A stretch of 64,000 bases of DNA from Microplitis mediator (GCF_029852145.1 NC_079971.1:20893563-20957562); one strand, 5' to 3'. Shown: positions 46,901 through 59,689, numbered from the stretch's first letter. Notes: a model not told the origin generated them from the sequence alone. Numbers and translations: made by a program.

Positions 46901-49130
46901 TACTGAGAAGTTGGGGTGTAGGATCTGCTACTGGTATGAGTACTCGAGTCCTACCCACTGTGTGCACGTGAGATGACTTTAAGCATCAAACGCTGATGCT
47001 GCTGAGAGCAGAAAACCTTGGCTTTACGTAGTTTCCGTCTTCATGCATCGATTATTCCGACCACGCTTGCTTTTCTTATCATCTTTATTTCCTCGAGACT
47101 TTCATCTGGATATTAAAAACACTTTTTTTATTTCTGAAAAGCCAACAATAAAAAAAGGCGAATAGGAAAATAAAGAAACTGGGAAATGGAACACGCAAAG
47201 TTATCTTGAAAATTCCTTAAGACATTATTAAATTGCCAGGAGTTAATGCCTATGGACCATTAAATACAAATCATGATTTGAAAGCTGTTTCTATATTAAG
47301 GAGCTCAAGTTTTAGATACGAGTTATTTTTAAATAAAAAATGAAATGTGTATTTTACGAGCGGAATAATAATAGATTAGTCAGCAATGATTCAAAGCTTT
47401 GGCACTTGGGGTATTTTAAAGTGGGTCATAAGACAGACATAAACTGGAGTAGTATTCCAGGGATATCACTACCCGAATAGACCAGGTTACGGAGGGTATG
47501 ACACTTCGAAGACGCATAATGCATTGAATCGGTGTGTTTGTGGGTGGCAAAGTAGCGGTTCCTATGCTGCAAGGCAAGTGTCTCCTCCATAGAGACTGAG
47601 TTTTAATACGATCAGGATCGTAACCCATCGTGCCAACGAGCATGTCGTAAAAGGATAAGGATAGTTTAGTCTACTATGCTCGTGGTGGTTTTCCAAGATG
47701 AGGATCCTTCGTCTAGGATGCCTCCGAGCTACTGTACGTCCGACTCTCATCTCGTTTCGTTTCGTCTCGTCTCATCTCGTCTCATCTCATCCCATCTCAT
47801 CTCGCGTCCTTGTTTGTCATGCTGATGGGAATATGCCAAGCGGATCGATGCTCACGTCCAGCCAAAGTTTGTGCAATTTAGCGAACATAAACTCGGGATT
47901 TGAATTAGCAATAAAGCAATGCTGCCAACTGGTGCTCTTTCAACGTAGCAAAATACGCAAAACTCGTCAATCACACAAGGCTGCACATCAGTTCACAAAC
48001 TTACAACTCACAGCTACTATCATTTGGTAGCTTTTGCTCTCGACGGATTTAATGATCTAACAGTTTAACTACTAATTCATGTTACGGCAATGTTTTATGA
48101 ATGCTTAAGCAAGGAATTAGTTTGGTTTAAATTGTTCATTCAGTTTATGGTTTCAAACAGGACGACAATAGTTGGATTGAATGAGGACAAAAAATCAGCT
48201 ATTAGTGTCAATGCTAGGATAGAGGCGTTCTTTGGAAACATCACACAACTGCTGTAGAATGACGGTATGCAAAAAAAAACTCATCTACACGCTCGACTCG
48301 TTTCGTTTCCGAGGGCAGGATCGAGGTGAATTCGATGTAATTGTTTGGGGCGAAATAAAAATAAAAAACGTGACAGAGAAGAGGAGCAGCGTGTCGGATC
48401 CACCGGACAAATTCCCTGGTGCGATTTTGTGCCAGTGTTTCAAGTATCGACGTACACGTGAAGCTCATGGGAATCTAACTGGGAACACCCACACACTCAT
48501 ATACAGACACACTCTTATATAGATTCATTTCTGTTGGTGTGTAAAGCAAAAAAAAGTAATGAAAATAATACTCGCACCAGTGAAAATATAACATGAAAAC
48601 GTAGATATATATGTAAATGTATGTAAAAGCGTGTATGTGTATATAGAAGAGCTGACGTGTTCAGTCGAATGGGGAAAAACGATTCTGGACATTTTTTTTT
48701 CTCATTTTTATTTTTATTTTTAAAATGTATATAGAGGTTGAAAAATTATACTGCAAAAAGGAAAACATTTTGCGTCAGCGGTTACTTTGACAAGTGAAAA
48801 ATTAATTGGTCATATGTATATATAAATACAGATGTATAAAAATTCATAAAAAATACAGAGGTTTTGAATTTTATTTTTCCTCTTTAAAATATATATGATA
48901 CGGAAAAAATATAAAAAATGAAACAAATAATAATGATGATAGCAGTGTCACGATCTAAAAGGGAATATCCGAATAACGAGCGGCTTCCTGAAATTAGAAT
49001 AAAAGTGGCCTCACATCTGGCACAAAACCAACGAGCGAGAAATGAAAAAAAGGTAATGGAGAAAGAGGGAAGTGAAAAAGAAGAAAGATAGTGAGGAGTA
49101 AAAGTAAAAAAAATAACTAGAAACTGTATG
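43956..49130. other. Less AT-rich block without recognised genes
   Basis: Base composition is more balanced than elsewhere, especially 45900-46500 and 47400-48030. Frames are all under 115 codons with no recognised domain. Simple repeats: (AAG)n at 46664-46692 and a (TCTCR)n pentamer tract at about 47744-47806. Could contain untranslated exons or enhancers of a gene outside the window; this is not shown. Confidence 0.35.
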
Positions 49131-51005
49131 AAAAGTCTAGAGTTGTGGAGTAAAAGAGCGTCATGAAAAATCTCTAGAGTGTCCTAATTCCGTAGGTGGT
49201 TTTTCTGGCGCCGAGAGGTTTTCATCGCTGGGCATCAGCAGTAGTCTAGTGAGGGAGGCTGAAGCGTAGAAGAGAATAAGAGTACCAGTGAGGCTGCTCC
49301 GGGGCTCGTGGGAATCGAGGCTTTTTATCGGTCACGAAGACTAGGCAGGCCTGTAGGGTGGCTGCAGGGAGACACGTACAGCATGACTGAGCAGAGCTTT
49401 ACACTGCTCGTAGACTTTTCTCTGTATATATCTCTATGGATATAGATGTATATATCCAGTCACCCACTCATTCTGTAGCTCTCTGGCCTCGGGTCGTGTC
49501 CTCGTCCCTTCACTTTGTGCAACCCCTCGACACAAACCCACTCTCTTTATATAGAAGCAGTTGGCTGGTATTAGTTTCTCTGGAAGCGACGTTGTTGGAT
49601 GAAAAAAAAAGTACCGAAAGTTCTGTGGGACACGTTTGGAATGTTTGACTGTGGCTGAAATTGTTACCGCTCCAGAAGTAGCTCGTTTTGTTATAAGAAA
49701 ACTCTCTGGACACTGAAAATGTGTTGTCTGGATTGTTTTTATACTTTGTTTATTTTTTTGTTACCGGAAGCATGAACTGAAGAAGAGAACAAAATAATGG
49801 AAAAGAACCAAAGGTACAAGACAGTTTTCTGCATCGTTGAAGCCACTAGTGGAGTATCATCTAACAGAAAATCCGACATTTTCCATTCTCCGTGGACTTT
49901 TATCTCGGCTGTCACCATTTCGGTTATCGTTGAACCAAAAAGTGCCAACCCCGATCGGAGGTTTAGTGAGAAAAGAGGAAACATCTTAATCGAGCCCAAG
50001 GGATGAGTTTCATGGTTTCCTCGCATGAGAATCCTCACATGTCCCACCGGAAGGCTTGCGGTATCGCCACTGCCGGCAAAAGTCAATCCTCCTGGTTTGC
50101 GACTAAAGTGCGATGCCGGCTCTGGTCGTTGTTTTGTGGACGTTGTCCAGTCTCGATTGTAAGTTTATTGCTGTTAACGTTGACATTGTGAGAATCCATA
50201 CTGGACAATAATGCCCAGGAGATTTGATGGCTATCCTTTCATCACCCGGAAGTACATTAGAACCGGATGTTAGTTTTACCTTAACTCCAACTAGCTTTCT
50301 ACACAATCGACGGAAGCTTTCACACTTTTTTTTTCATCACGACAGATGATTGATCGACTCGGCTATCTGATTGCGTTAGCTGGTCTTTTTTTCCCACCAC
50401 TATTCAAGACCATCCATTGCGGTTATCATCAATCATGGGATAAATTACAATTTTGACTGATAATTTTCCTAGATGGGTGAAAAAAAACCAACTGAAATGA
50501 TGCTCGCAACAAATAACTTTTTCGACGAAAGTGCTATTCACATTTAGATATCTCATATCTAATATCTGTCAGAGTCTTAGACTATTTCGACGTCATTTCC
50601 TTATTCCTTTTTCTTTTTCAGTGACAGCACTTTGCAAAGATGGCCGCACCCTAAAACTTATTGTTCGGTAGCGATTATCTCACCCCGTTCTCGAAAAATT
50701 TAAAAGCTCGAGGGTGTCTACTTCTACAACAACAACTTTTTACTCTACTTCTTCTTATTCTCGTAGTCTTTTCATCCTCTTCAGATAAGGAAGAATTGTA
50801 TTCCACATTCAGCGATTTCGCAAAATGTCCAATAAGATTTATTCATCTCCAATTCACAACTTTAGCTAAAAATATCACTAATCTTAATAAGATATAACTT
50901 CGAATGGGTTATCAGGATATCTATTCACTTGTCTTTCTCCAAAACAACTATCAATTTTTAGTTTCCCAGTCACCAAACTACAAAGTACTACATTTTCGCT
51001 GGCAC
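49131..51005. other. Near-balanced block containing a 142-codon minus frame
   Basis: No gene recognised apart from the candidate at 49739-50164. Overlapping plus-strand frames of 60-70 codons are as plausible or implausible as it. Confidence 0.3.
49739..50164 (-). CDS. Unassigned open frame, possible exon
   Basis: Open from an in-frame TAA (50167-50165) to TAA at 49741-49739, 142 codons, the longest frame with mixed composition in the right half of the window. It has no ATG near its beginning, so if real it is an internal or terminal exon. The middle (for example GHVRILMRGNHETHPLG and KVHGEWKMSDFLLDDTP) has a protein-like mix of residues, and the C-terminal part has a hydrophobic stretch (LYLWFFSIILFSSS). 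I do not recognise a family. A chance frame in balanced-composition DNA is the main alternative. Confidence 0.2.
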   Translation of the reverse strand, partial: TYNRDWTTSTKQRPEPASHFSRKPGGLTFAGSGDTASLPVGHVRILMRGNHETHPLGSIKMFPLFSLNLRSGLALFGSTITEMVTAEIKVHGEWKMSDFLLDDTPLVASTMQKTVLYLWFFSIILFSSSVHASGNKKINKV

Positions 51006-51896
51006 ACCCGGGTCGAAAAATTAGATCTGTTTCAACATAAATGATCAATTCAAATCTTATTTATTTTACATGGGAATTTAATCGTTTTTTCTCCATACTA
51101 TTCCCTATCCAGGCCAATATTAGATTAGTTTTCGTATTATATTTAGTCTGTTTTCAATCGCTTTTAGATTAAAAGCAGACTTTTTTGTTGCAATTATTAG
51201 TCTGTGTTCATTTGTTTTTAGGACGGAAACAGACTTTTTTTTACTATAATTTTGAATCTACTTTTGAGTCGCCTTTAGATCAAAAACAGGACTTTTTACA
51301 AATATAAATAACAATAATAATAATCTAGATTTATAAATTTATTTTAATTTTCTTGATATTCGAAACATGCTAATGCGCTTTTGTAATAAGATGTCACAAG
51401 AATTTTGATGGTTTCTAATGCCAAAATATTTTTCGATTTTATCCAGTAAATAAGAAAAATTTCTTGACATTTCAAGAGTAATTTTATTACTTTTATTCAA
51501 TATTATAAATATTCAGTCAACACAACTAAAAAATAAAGTTGTCAAACTATCATCAACTGCCGACATTTTTAAACAAAAGACACGAAGCAAATGGTAACCA
51601 AAACATAATCAATTCTAGAACTTTGAATATTTTTTATAAATATTGTCCATAAATAAAAATATTACAAGCCCAAGATTTAATCTAGTTTTGTCCTTGCAAA
51701 TTTTCAGAACTAAAATTTTTCCAAGTTCAAGAATTAATCTAGTTCTGTCTGCCCGTAACACAATTGTTTTTTAAAACAACAGATCAAAAGCAGCTTAAAA
51801 TTTTTATAGAAGATCAAAAACAGATCAACTAGTTCAAATACAGTCCAAACGCAGGCCAGTTAGACTAAAATCAGATCTAACTTTTCCACCCGGGTC
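51006..51896 (-). mobile_element. CCCGGGTC-ended TIR element
   Basis: Left ACCCGGGTCGAAAAATTAGA and right end complement GACCCGGGTGGAAAAGTTAG. The interior repeats words such as AGATCAAAAACAG and AGTCTGTTTTC in both orientations. A related terminus lies at about 52205 (AATTTTTCAACCCAGG), and a similar CCCGGGTCAAAATAT terminus is found at 62691. Confidence 0.7.
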
Positions 51897-52110
51897 TTCT
51901 ACAGCAACTCGATTTATGAATTTTGAATTTGCCGCGATAAATATTTTCATAAAAATTAAATAAAAAATTCACTGACAGTTTTTTCTCAAAAGCCCCCGTC
52001 AGGAAACTTTCTATCACCAAAAAGACGAGTAAAAATATAAGTTCTTTTGGAATTATCAACGCGATGTATTTAAGAGAGTTCAGATAATTTAATTACCGCG
52101 AGACATTTTT
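51040..52110 (-). repeat. 1-kb dispersed repeat, copy 2 (inverted)
   Basis: Reverse complement of 17718-18722. It includes most of the CCCGGGTC element plus about 210 bp of shared flank (51897-52110) that carries a 60-codon frame opened by TTG with a hydrophobic N-terminus; the frame is shifted in copy 1. Confidence 0.7.
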
Positions 52111-52209
52111 AAAGAGATCAAAAACAGATCACCTAGTTCAAATGCAGACCAATTAGTCCAAACGCTGTCCAGTTAGACTAAAATCAGATATAATTTTTCA
52201 ACCCAGGCA

Positions 52210-53930
52210 TCCAACTATAAACTCCATTTGCCCAGAGATGGTCTATTTCGACGCTTGCATTTTTGCAGCACGAGCCACTCAGGAAGATATTTGATCGGGC
52301 ACTCAGGTCGTGGTGTTGTAAAATCTAGTTTCGTGCAGTGGTCCTTGCGCCTCTGGCGATGGAAATTCAAATATAGAACGATGTTGCCATTTCCCGTCTC
52401 CGCCCCTTTAACACTCACCCTCTTTGTAGCTCGCGACTCGTGAGTCACATATAGCTCCAGGTACTTTTTTCAAGTGCTTTCAATAAAAATTCATATAACC
52501 ATCCACTTTTTTCAGCAGCATCATCATCATTCTCATGCTCATGCTCACACTCCAGCTTTACGTTCCATTTATCACTTGGCTCTCAAAAGGGCTTGATCAA
52601 ACACTGTGGAAGCTCAACCAGAGTGTTAATGTCGATTGCTGCAACTGTTGATTTAATTATTAGTTTCTCCGGATTATCAACTCTACTAAAGTCGCCACAG
52701 TTTCCTCTTGGCTGGCTTCCGATAAACCGACCGGGCGATGTTGGAAGCGGTTCCTATCTAGTGGCCAGCACGTCTTCCAATCTGGTTTAAAAACAAGTGA
52801 ACTGAGTTTGGCAACCAATGAGGGTACTTCCGGGTACTAAGAACGTGTTTCCTACGTATATTTACGATTTGGGTTGCAAAGCGACGTAACAGTGGCAATA
52901 TATCAACGTTTGTTAATACTGTAAATAGGAAACTCGGGAAACCGTAAGCGGCTAAAAATAATCCGCAGTTTTCTGGCCGTCCCGGTAAGTTTATGAACTT
53001 GCTAAGTTTACTAGGTTATGTGGTGGCTATATAGCTAACTAGCTTGCTATATTGGTAGTACTCTAACCACCAGTTCCTCTTCTCGCGTTCATTCTTTTTG
53101 ATTCTGGTTTTTCTGGCTGGAGTGGAAATGCTGGTTATTTGCCAAGCATTTAGTTAAGTAGCCACAAGAGTAGTCTTTTGTTTTGAATAAAAAAGAAAAA
53201 ATGAATAAAGAGTTGCATTGTATGGCGAGTATAACTCTAGGCTCTGTACTGCTTTTACAAATTCAAACAACTTTTTTTCGTACAAGAATCGAGGATTAAT
53301 AGATGTACGCTAAACGGGGCTTTTTGTTAACCTCACCACTCGATACAAAGACTCTGACTTATTTTATTTTTTGTTGGTCTTGTTCTGGGTGTTGGGAATC
53401 AAATGAGTGAGATCGAGCAGAAGTACAAGCTAAAGAATAGATGAATGAGGAAGAGAAAAATAGTCTCGAGTGGCTGGTAATCCCAGCGGAGGCAACAGTG
53501 GAGCGAGTCGATGTGTAGATCGTATAGTGGTATGGTAGCTCAGTATAGGGCTAGATTGTTGGATGGTTGGTTGGGTGCCTGGCTGTAATGCTGTGAAGAA
53601 GATCAAGGGAACGGTACTTGGAGCCAAGATCGACACTATGCTGGGTCTTTATCGTTTCTCTGCTTCCAATCTCGTTTTGTTAGACTGCCAGACATGCCCC
53701 TTGAATCTTTTCGTTTGCGCCATTTTTCATAGATGTTTCATATAAGTGTGAAGTAGATACTTTTTCTTTGAAATAGAATAGGAAGAGGTGAATTGCCCCT
53801 TTGGAATTTTGGTTATATATTTTTTTTGTTAAAGGCTGTATTTGTTTCTTTGATTAAATAGTTTCTTTCAATATGCTGAATTTGTTCAAAGTAAACTTCT
53901 ATCTAAACTATTGAAGTGGCAAAAAAGTTA
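52210..53930. other. Near-balanced block, nothing recognised
   Basis: Composition less AT-rich than average with several 60-77 codon frames on both strands, none with a domain. A CATCATCATTCTCATGCTCA-like short repeat lies at 52520-52548. Confidence 0.3.
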
Positions 53931-53934
53931 CAAA

Positions 53935-54535
53935 TACCTTTTTTCCAGAGAATTTATTGTACTACAAAAAAGGTCCACATAAATTTTTACATACATTCAA
54001 TAGTTTTAGAATTATCGTACGATGAACTTCGACTAAAAAATTCTTGAATATCCTAATTTTGAATGTTTTGCTTTAAATTAAAATTACTATTCAACTATTA
54101 AGTTGACAAAAAAATTACTCAGACCTTTTTTGTAGACAATTTATTTTACTACAAAAAAGGTCCTCATAAATTTTTACATACAGTCAATAGTTTACAAATT
54201 ATCGTACGATGAACTTCGATTAAAAGATTTTTGAATAATGTCCTAATTTCGAATGTTTTGCTTTAACTTAAAATTGCCATTCAACTATTGAGTTGACAAA
54301 AAAATTATTCAGACCTTTTTTGTAGACAATTTATTTTACTACAAAAAAGGTCTTTATAAGTTTTTACATACATTCATTAGTTGTCGAATTATCGGACAAT
54401 GAACTTCGACTAAAAAATTTTTGAATATCCTAATTTCGAATGTTTTAGTTTAAATTGAAATTAGCATTAAACTATTGAGCTGACATAAAAAATTATTCAA
54501 ACCTTTTTTATAGAGAATAAAATTTCCTACAAAAC
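53935..54535. repeat. ~188-bp hairpin satellite, four units
   Basis: Hairpins of the form TTTTTTGTAGACAATTTATT / TTACTACAAAAAAGG are centred near 53953, 54142, 54332 and 54517, with 185-190 bp period. Between them CGTACGATGAACTTCGA and TCGAATGTTTTGCTTTAA words recur. The hairpin is the same type as in the 20.7-23.1 kb array, but the rest of the unit differs. Confidence 0.75.
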
Positions 54536-55974
54536 CTAACTCTGCAAATTTTTATGTATTCTCAATAGCCCACCAGTTATTTAAATTCAAATGTAAACTA
54601 CTATATTTTAATAATTTAAGAATAAAAAAATTTGTGCTTTTATATGAACCAAGTAGCACTTAAATAATTTTTTATACTAAAATAACCGTGCACTTTAGCC
54701 AGTAATACTTAATAAAAGCAGAAAGGATTTAAAGCCATAAAAAAGCAATAAAATTGAACAATGTATATCGTATGCAATATAATAATGCCATTTATAGATG
54801 TACGCACTGTTCAATTTTATGACAAGTTTTAAAATTCGTGCAGCACTATTCTGAATATATATTTTCTCGCGAAATCTTTATTGAGCTAAGAAAAGAAAAA
54901 ATAAGTTAAGAGTAAGGAAAAAGTAACGCGGTATGAGGTAATAAAAAAGTTACAAAAATGGGGATTCCCGAGCAGCAAAACCACCGATTGAGTAAGAAAG
55001 ACAAGAGAGAATTGAATGAAGGATTTCATACCTAAAACACATGACGCACCATTAAACACACCTTTTGCGCGCTTTACGAATACCAATAAAGATCCTCCCA
55101 AATATATATATATATATACATATATAAAAGTTGGATTCCATATGAATTTATACTTCACTTTTGGGAATAAGGAATGAGCTCAAGTGATATCTATACCATA
55201 TTAAAGTAATCTCTCAAGTCTTCCAACATCGTAATAATAATCTAATGACAGTTTGATGACAAGGCTCTACATTACATCCACTTTACTTATAACTTTAGTT
55301 AAAACTCTTCGGGCATTATCAGTCTTAATATTATTATGATTATTGTAATTATCATTACTATAAACCGCCTTCACTTAGATTATACTTTCTCCTCTTCATC
55401 CTACAATCTTTCTGAAAACCCGTTAGTTAACTTCCCCCGCTTTACGTTGCTCATAATCATTTGAGATTTAAATCGTATCAAACTCTTGGTGCTCGAAAAT
55501 TATCTTTTTTTTCTTAATGGTAATTGTCGAAGAGTAAAATGATCAATTCATTTTAAAATTGAATAAGATATAAGGGTTGGTTAACGCGGTTGATTTTCAT
55601 GGGAACTCAATGAATTGGAAAATTCTTTGTTAATTTTATAGAAAAAGTCTCGGAACCATTTTTGAGATTAACAAAATTTTTGTCTAGCACCAATAGGTTA
55701 GAACGAAGTAATAAAGTCATGTTTTAGAGTGTAGAATAGTATCTCTACACTATCTTTTGAATATACTTTCGAAATGTATTCTGTCATTAATTTAATTTTT
55801 TTTGAAATTTAATAAAATATTTTGATTTAGTTACGTCAATTTTACTGTATAGTTGATAAGAATTTATGAAGAAAAATTTTTTAAGGCGTTTTATTGAAAT
55901 TATTATGCACATCGTAAATTTTATTGAATTTAGGGGAGAGTAGGGTAAAAAGATTTTCCTTCAATCTCCTCTAT
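54536..55974. other. AT-rich spacer
   Basis: No gene recognised. An AT/CATA microsatellite lies at 55103-55128; TAGGGGAGAGTAGGGTAAAA at 55931-55950 resembles a worn MITE terminus. Confidence 0.35.
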
Positions 55975-55976
55975 CT

Positions 55977-57226
55977 CATGAAAAATGAATCATATATGCC
56001 CATATATGAAACAAAAATAGAAATTATTCATATACGAAACATATAAAGTTCATATATGAACATATGGACTATGTATAGAGTGGGCATAGTCGATTTTTAT
56101 ATAGGTACATATATAAAGTATACGTGGATCATGTACGGATCATATATATGTCCATATATAGAGCAAATATGACCATTGTTCATATATGGATCATATATGA
56201 CCATATATGGTCAATTTTCATATACGGGCATATATATAGCATGTATGAACATATATGGAACAAATATGGCCACTTTTGATGTATAGACTATAAAGCACAT
56301 AAGGATCATATATGAACATTGCGGACTATTTATAAAGCGAATATAGTCGATTTTTATATATTGACATATGAAACATATATCGATCATACAAAAATCGTAT
56401 GTGGGCATTTATAGATTTTATGCGGATCAGATATGGCCAATTTTCCTGTATGGACACATACAAAGTATATATTGATCATTTATGAACATATATAGAGCAG
56501 ATATGACCATTCTTCATATATGAAGCATATATTGATCATATATAAACATATATGGTCAGTTTGCATATATGGGCATTCATAAAGCACATATGAACATATA
56601 TGGAGCTAATATGGCCACTCTTGATATATGGACTATAAATCATGTGACGATCATATATGAACATTGCGGACTATTCATAAAGTGAATATAGTCCATTTTC
56701 ATATATTGACATATGAAGCATATATCGATCATACAAAAATCATATGTGGACATATGATGAACATATATATTTTACGTGAATCAGATATGGCCAATTTTCC
56801 TATATAGCCATATACAAAGTATGTATCAATCATGTAAGGATCATATAGGAACATATATAGAGTAGATATGACTATTCTTCATATATGAAGCATATATTAA
56901 TCATTTAGAGAAATATATGGTCAGCTTTCATATATGGGCATTTATAAAACGCATATGAATACATATGAAGCTAATATCACCACTTTTCATATACGCACAT
57001 ATAGAGCATATAAGGATCATATATGAATATTACGGACTTTATATGAAGCGAATATTATCGATTTTTATTTATGAAGATATGAAACATATATTGATCATAA
57101 AAAAAATCATATATGAACATACATGGATTAGATACGGCCAATTTTAACATATGGGCGAATATGAACATATATCAAGCAGATATGGCCAATTTTGATATAT
57201 ACCCATATATGAGTTATTTTTCACAG
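55977..57226. mobile_element. 1.25-kb element with CATATATGG palindrome core
   Basis: Left TGAAAAATGAATCATATATG and right CATATATGAGTTATTTTTCA are inverted repeats with three mismatches. Between them are many CATATATGG / CCATATATG words with spacers such as CATTTTCATATATGGACAT. Direct internal repetition of about 350 bp (GGACTAT...CATATGTGGAC) is visible at 56280-56420 and 56630-56760. Confidence 0.7.
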
Positions 57227-58590
57227 GTACATAAAAAAATTTCTCCATTATCGGTAATTTTTACCATAATTCCATTCTGTCCCTGCATCGCTATATGCAC
57301 AGTAATTTAAATTTAAATTTATTACGTCAAAAATACCAAACACTTCTCTAAGTACGTGTATAATTTCAAGGTCTTTTAAAAATAAAATTTTCAACTCTTT
57401 CATCAAGCGGGTTTTTCATAACTCGACAAACTAATTTAATAACAGATCCTTGATTAAAAAATATATAAAGAATGTCATTTAATGAAGTTGTGTTATTAAT
57501 TAAGTGACAAAAAAAAATTCTAAAGTATTCCAGTTTATTTCAATAAGTTTTATTTAAATATTTATTAAGAGTTAGCAGTTTATGAGCAAGAGTTTTAAAT
57601 TCCAGATGCTCTTGGTTAGAAATTATAAGCTCTCGTATTGCTGTAGCCAGAGATTGCGCAATTCTTGGCAGTCTATGCTATGAAATATGTGTGATGTGTG
57701 CTGTGTATTGTGTGTGTGCGCTTAATGTAGTATGCATGAGATCTCGGTCAATTTAAATACGTAGCACCCACGCAACCAGTACGCATATTTATCTCAAGAG
57801 ATCGCTCGCATACCAATGCACTGAGCGTACCGAGTTACGTACAGTTATTAAAACATACTCATAAACTAGATGTATTACGTTATGACGTGACTTTCATTGC
57901 TTCCATAATGCTTGATGTTATAGAATAGTTTTTTTTCTCTTATAGTTTTTTCTCAGTCACTCGTTTCTCTCTTTGTCCTTGTGAACATTAAGGCATACGT
58001 GAATAATGAGCGGGAGGCAGCGGGAAGGCGGAAAAAAAGTAAAAAAAAAAGTTTAGAGAAGGGAAGAAAATGGAAACGAAAGGGAAAGAAAAAAAAGGAA
58101 ATTGCTGCTGACGGCGAGGGAGGTTAAAAAGAGAAAAAATTCGAGGGGAGGAGAGAAAGGTAAAGGGAGAAAAAAAAATTAAAAAGGATGAAGTAGTGAA
58201 AGACACGAGATTTTATTCCCAATGGAAAGTATATCCGGCTTTAAATTCAATTAAAATATTCTCAGCTATGAATTGTGTTGAGTTTAAATTTTTCCAAACT
58301 CATTTAGTGCGATTTGCACAAAAAATTATTTTACAAAGAGATAAAGGAGATTAGTTTTTTTTTGTGCTTTTGCATGTCTGATTATATTTTTAATTTTATT
58401 TACTACAGTTTATTTTTAAAATTATTTTTAATTTATGTTAACGTTATACTTTCTGATGTTTCGTCATTTTAATATGAAAAATAACTGCCCGGCTTTTAGG
58501 ATTATAATTCTCTGTAGGAAAATGTTGGGCGATTAGACGTAAAATCATGAATTAAATTTACAAAAAAAAAAAAAAAAAAAAAAAAACAAG
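57227..58590. other. AT-rich spacer
   Basis: No gene recognised. A purine-rich (A/G) tract runs 58010-58170 and produces a Phe/Ser-rich minus frame that is compositional only. Confidence 0.4.
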
Positions 58591-58591
58591 T

Positions 58592-59536
58592 TCACGGAAA
58601 AAAACAAACAGTTATTTTTTCTATATTGGCATTGTAACTATTACTATATGGGCATAGGAATTTTTCTTATGAAAACATAGAAAAATTCCCTATGGAAATA
58701 GAGAAAAAACAATGTTACATAGGAACTTTTTATGTAACAGTAAAAATTACTGTGTCAACATAAGAAAATTCTCTATGGAAATAGAAGAAAAACTGTGTTA
58801 CATAGGAACTTTTTTTGTAATAGTAAAAATTACTGTGTCAACATAAGGAAAATTCCTACGTAAGCATAAGCATTGTTCCTATGTTAGCACAGTAATTTTT
58901 CTTACACGCTGAAGAAAAAGTGGTAATACGTGTCATATAAACGAAGTAACTATTCCCGTCTTTACATTTTAATGATTCTCATTTTTTTATTTTAACGTTT
59001 CCTATTGGAGATCGTAACTATTCTTATCTGTGATGGTAATCATTACTATCTCAAAAGGCAAAATTATAAAATTTTCCAGACATAAGGAGTATTACTATCT
59101 AGATGGTAACTATTACTATCGGCAATCGTAAATATCACTATACAAGAATCGAATAGTTAACATAAGAGGATGATAATTATTATCACATACAGATGGTAAT
59201 AATTCCCAATTGCAAGATGGTAATAGTTAGCATTTTTTTCTTAGCGTGTATGTAACATAGGAATTATTACTATGTCACAATAGGAATCATTCCTATGTTA
59301 ACGTACTGAATATGCCTATGTTGCTCGTGAATTTCCTTATGCTACATAGTAGATTTTCATATGATATATAGTATACTTTTCTATGCTCACCTAGGAAAAT
59401 ATACCATGTCAACATAGGAATAATTCCTATATAACATAGGAATCATTCTTATGTTAGCATAGTAAATTTTCCTATGTTAGCATAGTAAAAATTTCCATGT
59501 AACATAGGAAAATTTCCTGTTTTTTTTTCTCCGTGT
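58592..59536. mobile_element. 0.95-kb palindrome-array element, ACACGGAAAAA ends
   Basis: Left TTCACGGAAAAAAACAAACAG and right CCTGTTTTTTTTTCTCCGTG. The core alternates CATAGGAAT, ATTCCTATG, TTACTATG and GTAACATAGG words. Ends match those of 1214-1531 and 21528-22634, while the core palindromes are different. Confidence 0.75.
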
Positions 59537-59689
59537 ACAATTTCGTCAGTTTGTTTGCTTTAAAAAAACTGCATGTCATGGTACGAAAAAACCTCTTAAT
59601 AAAATATAAATAAATTTATATTTGTTGCAATAATATTTACACGAATTGAATAATAATCCAAATTAATATTTACAGCAATAAGTAAAAAA

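Noticed and set aside
51877..52059. Short secreted or membrane peptide with hydrophobic N-terminus
   Set aside because: It opens with TTG rather than ATG and the second copy at 17764-17940 is frameshifted; repeat origin is the simpler reading.
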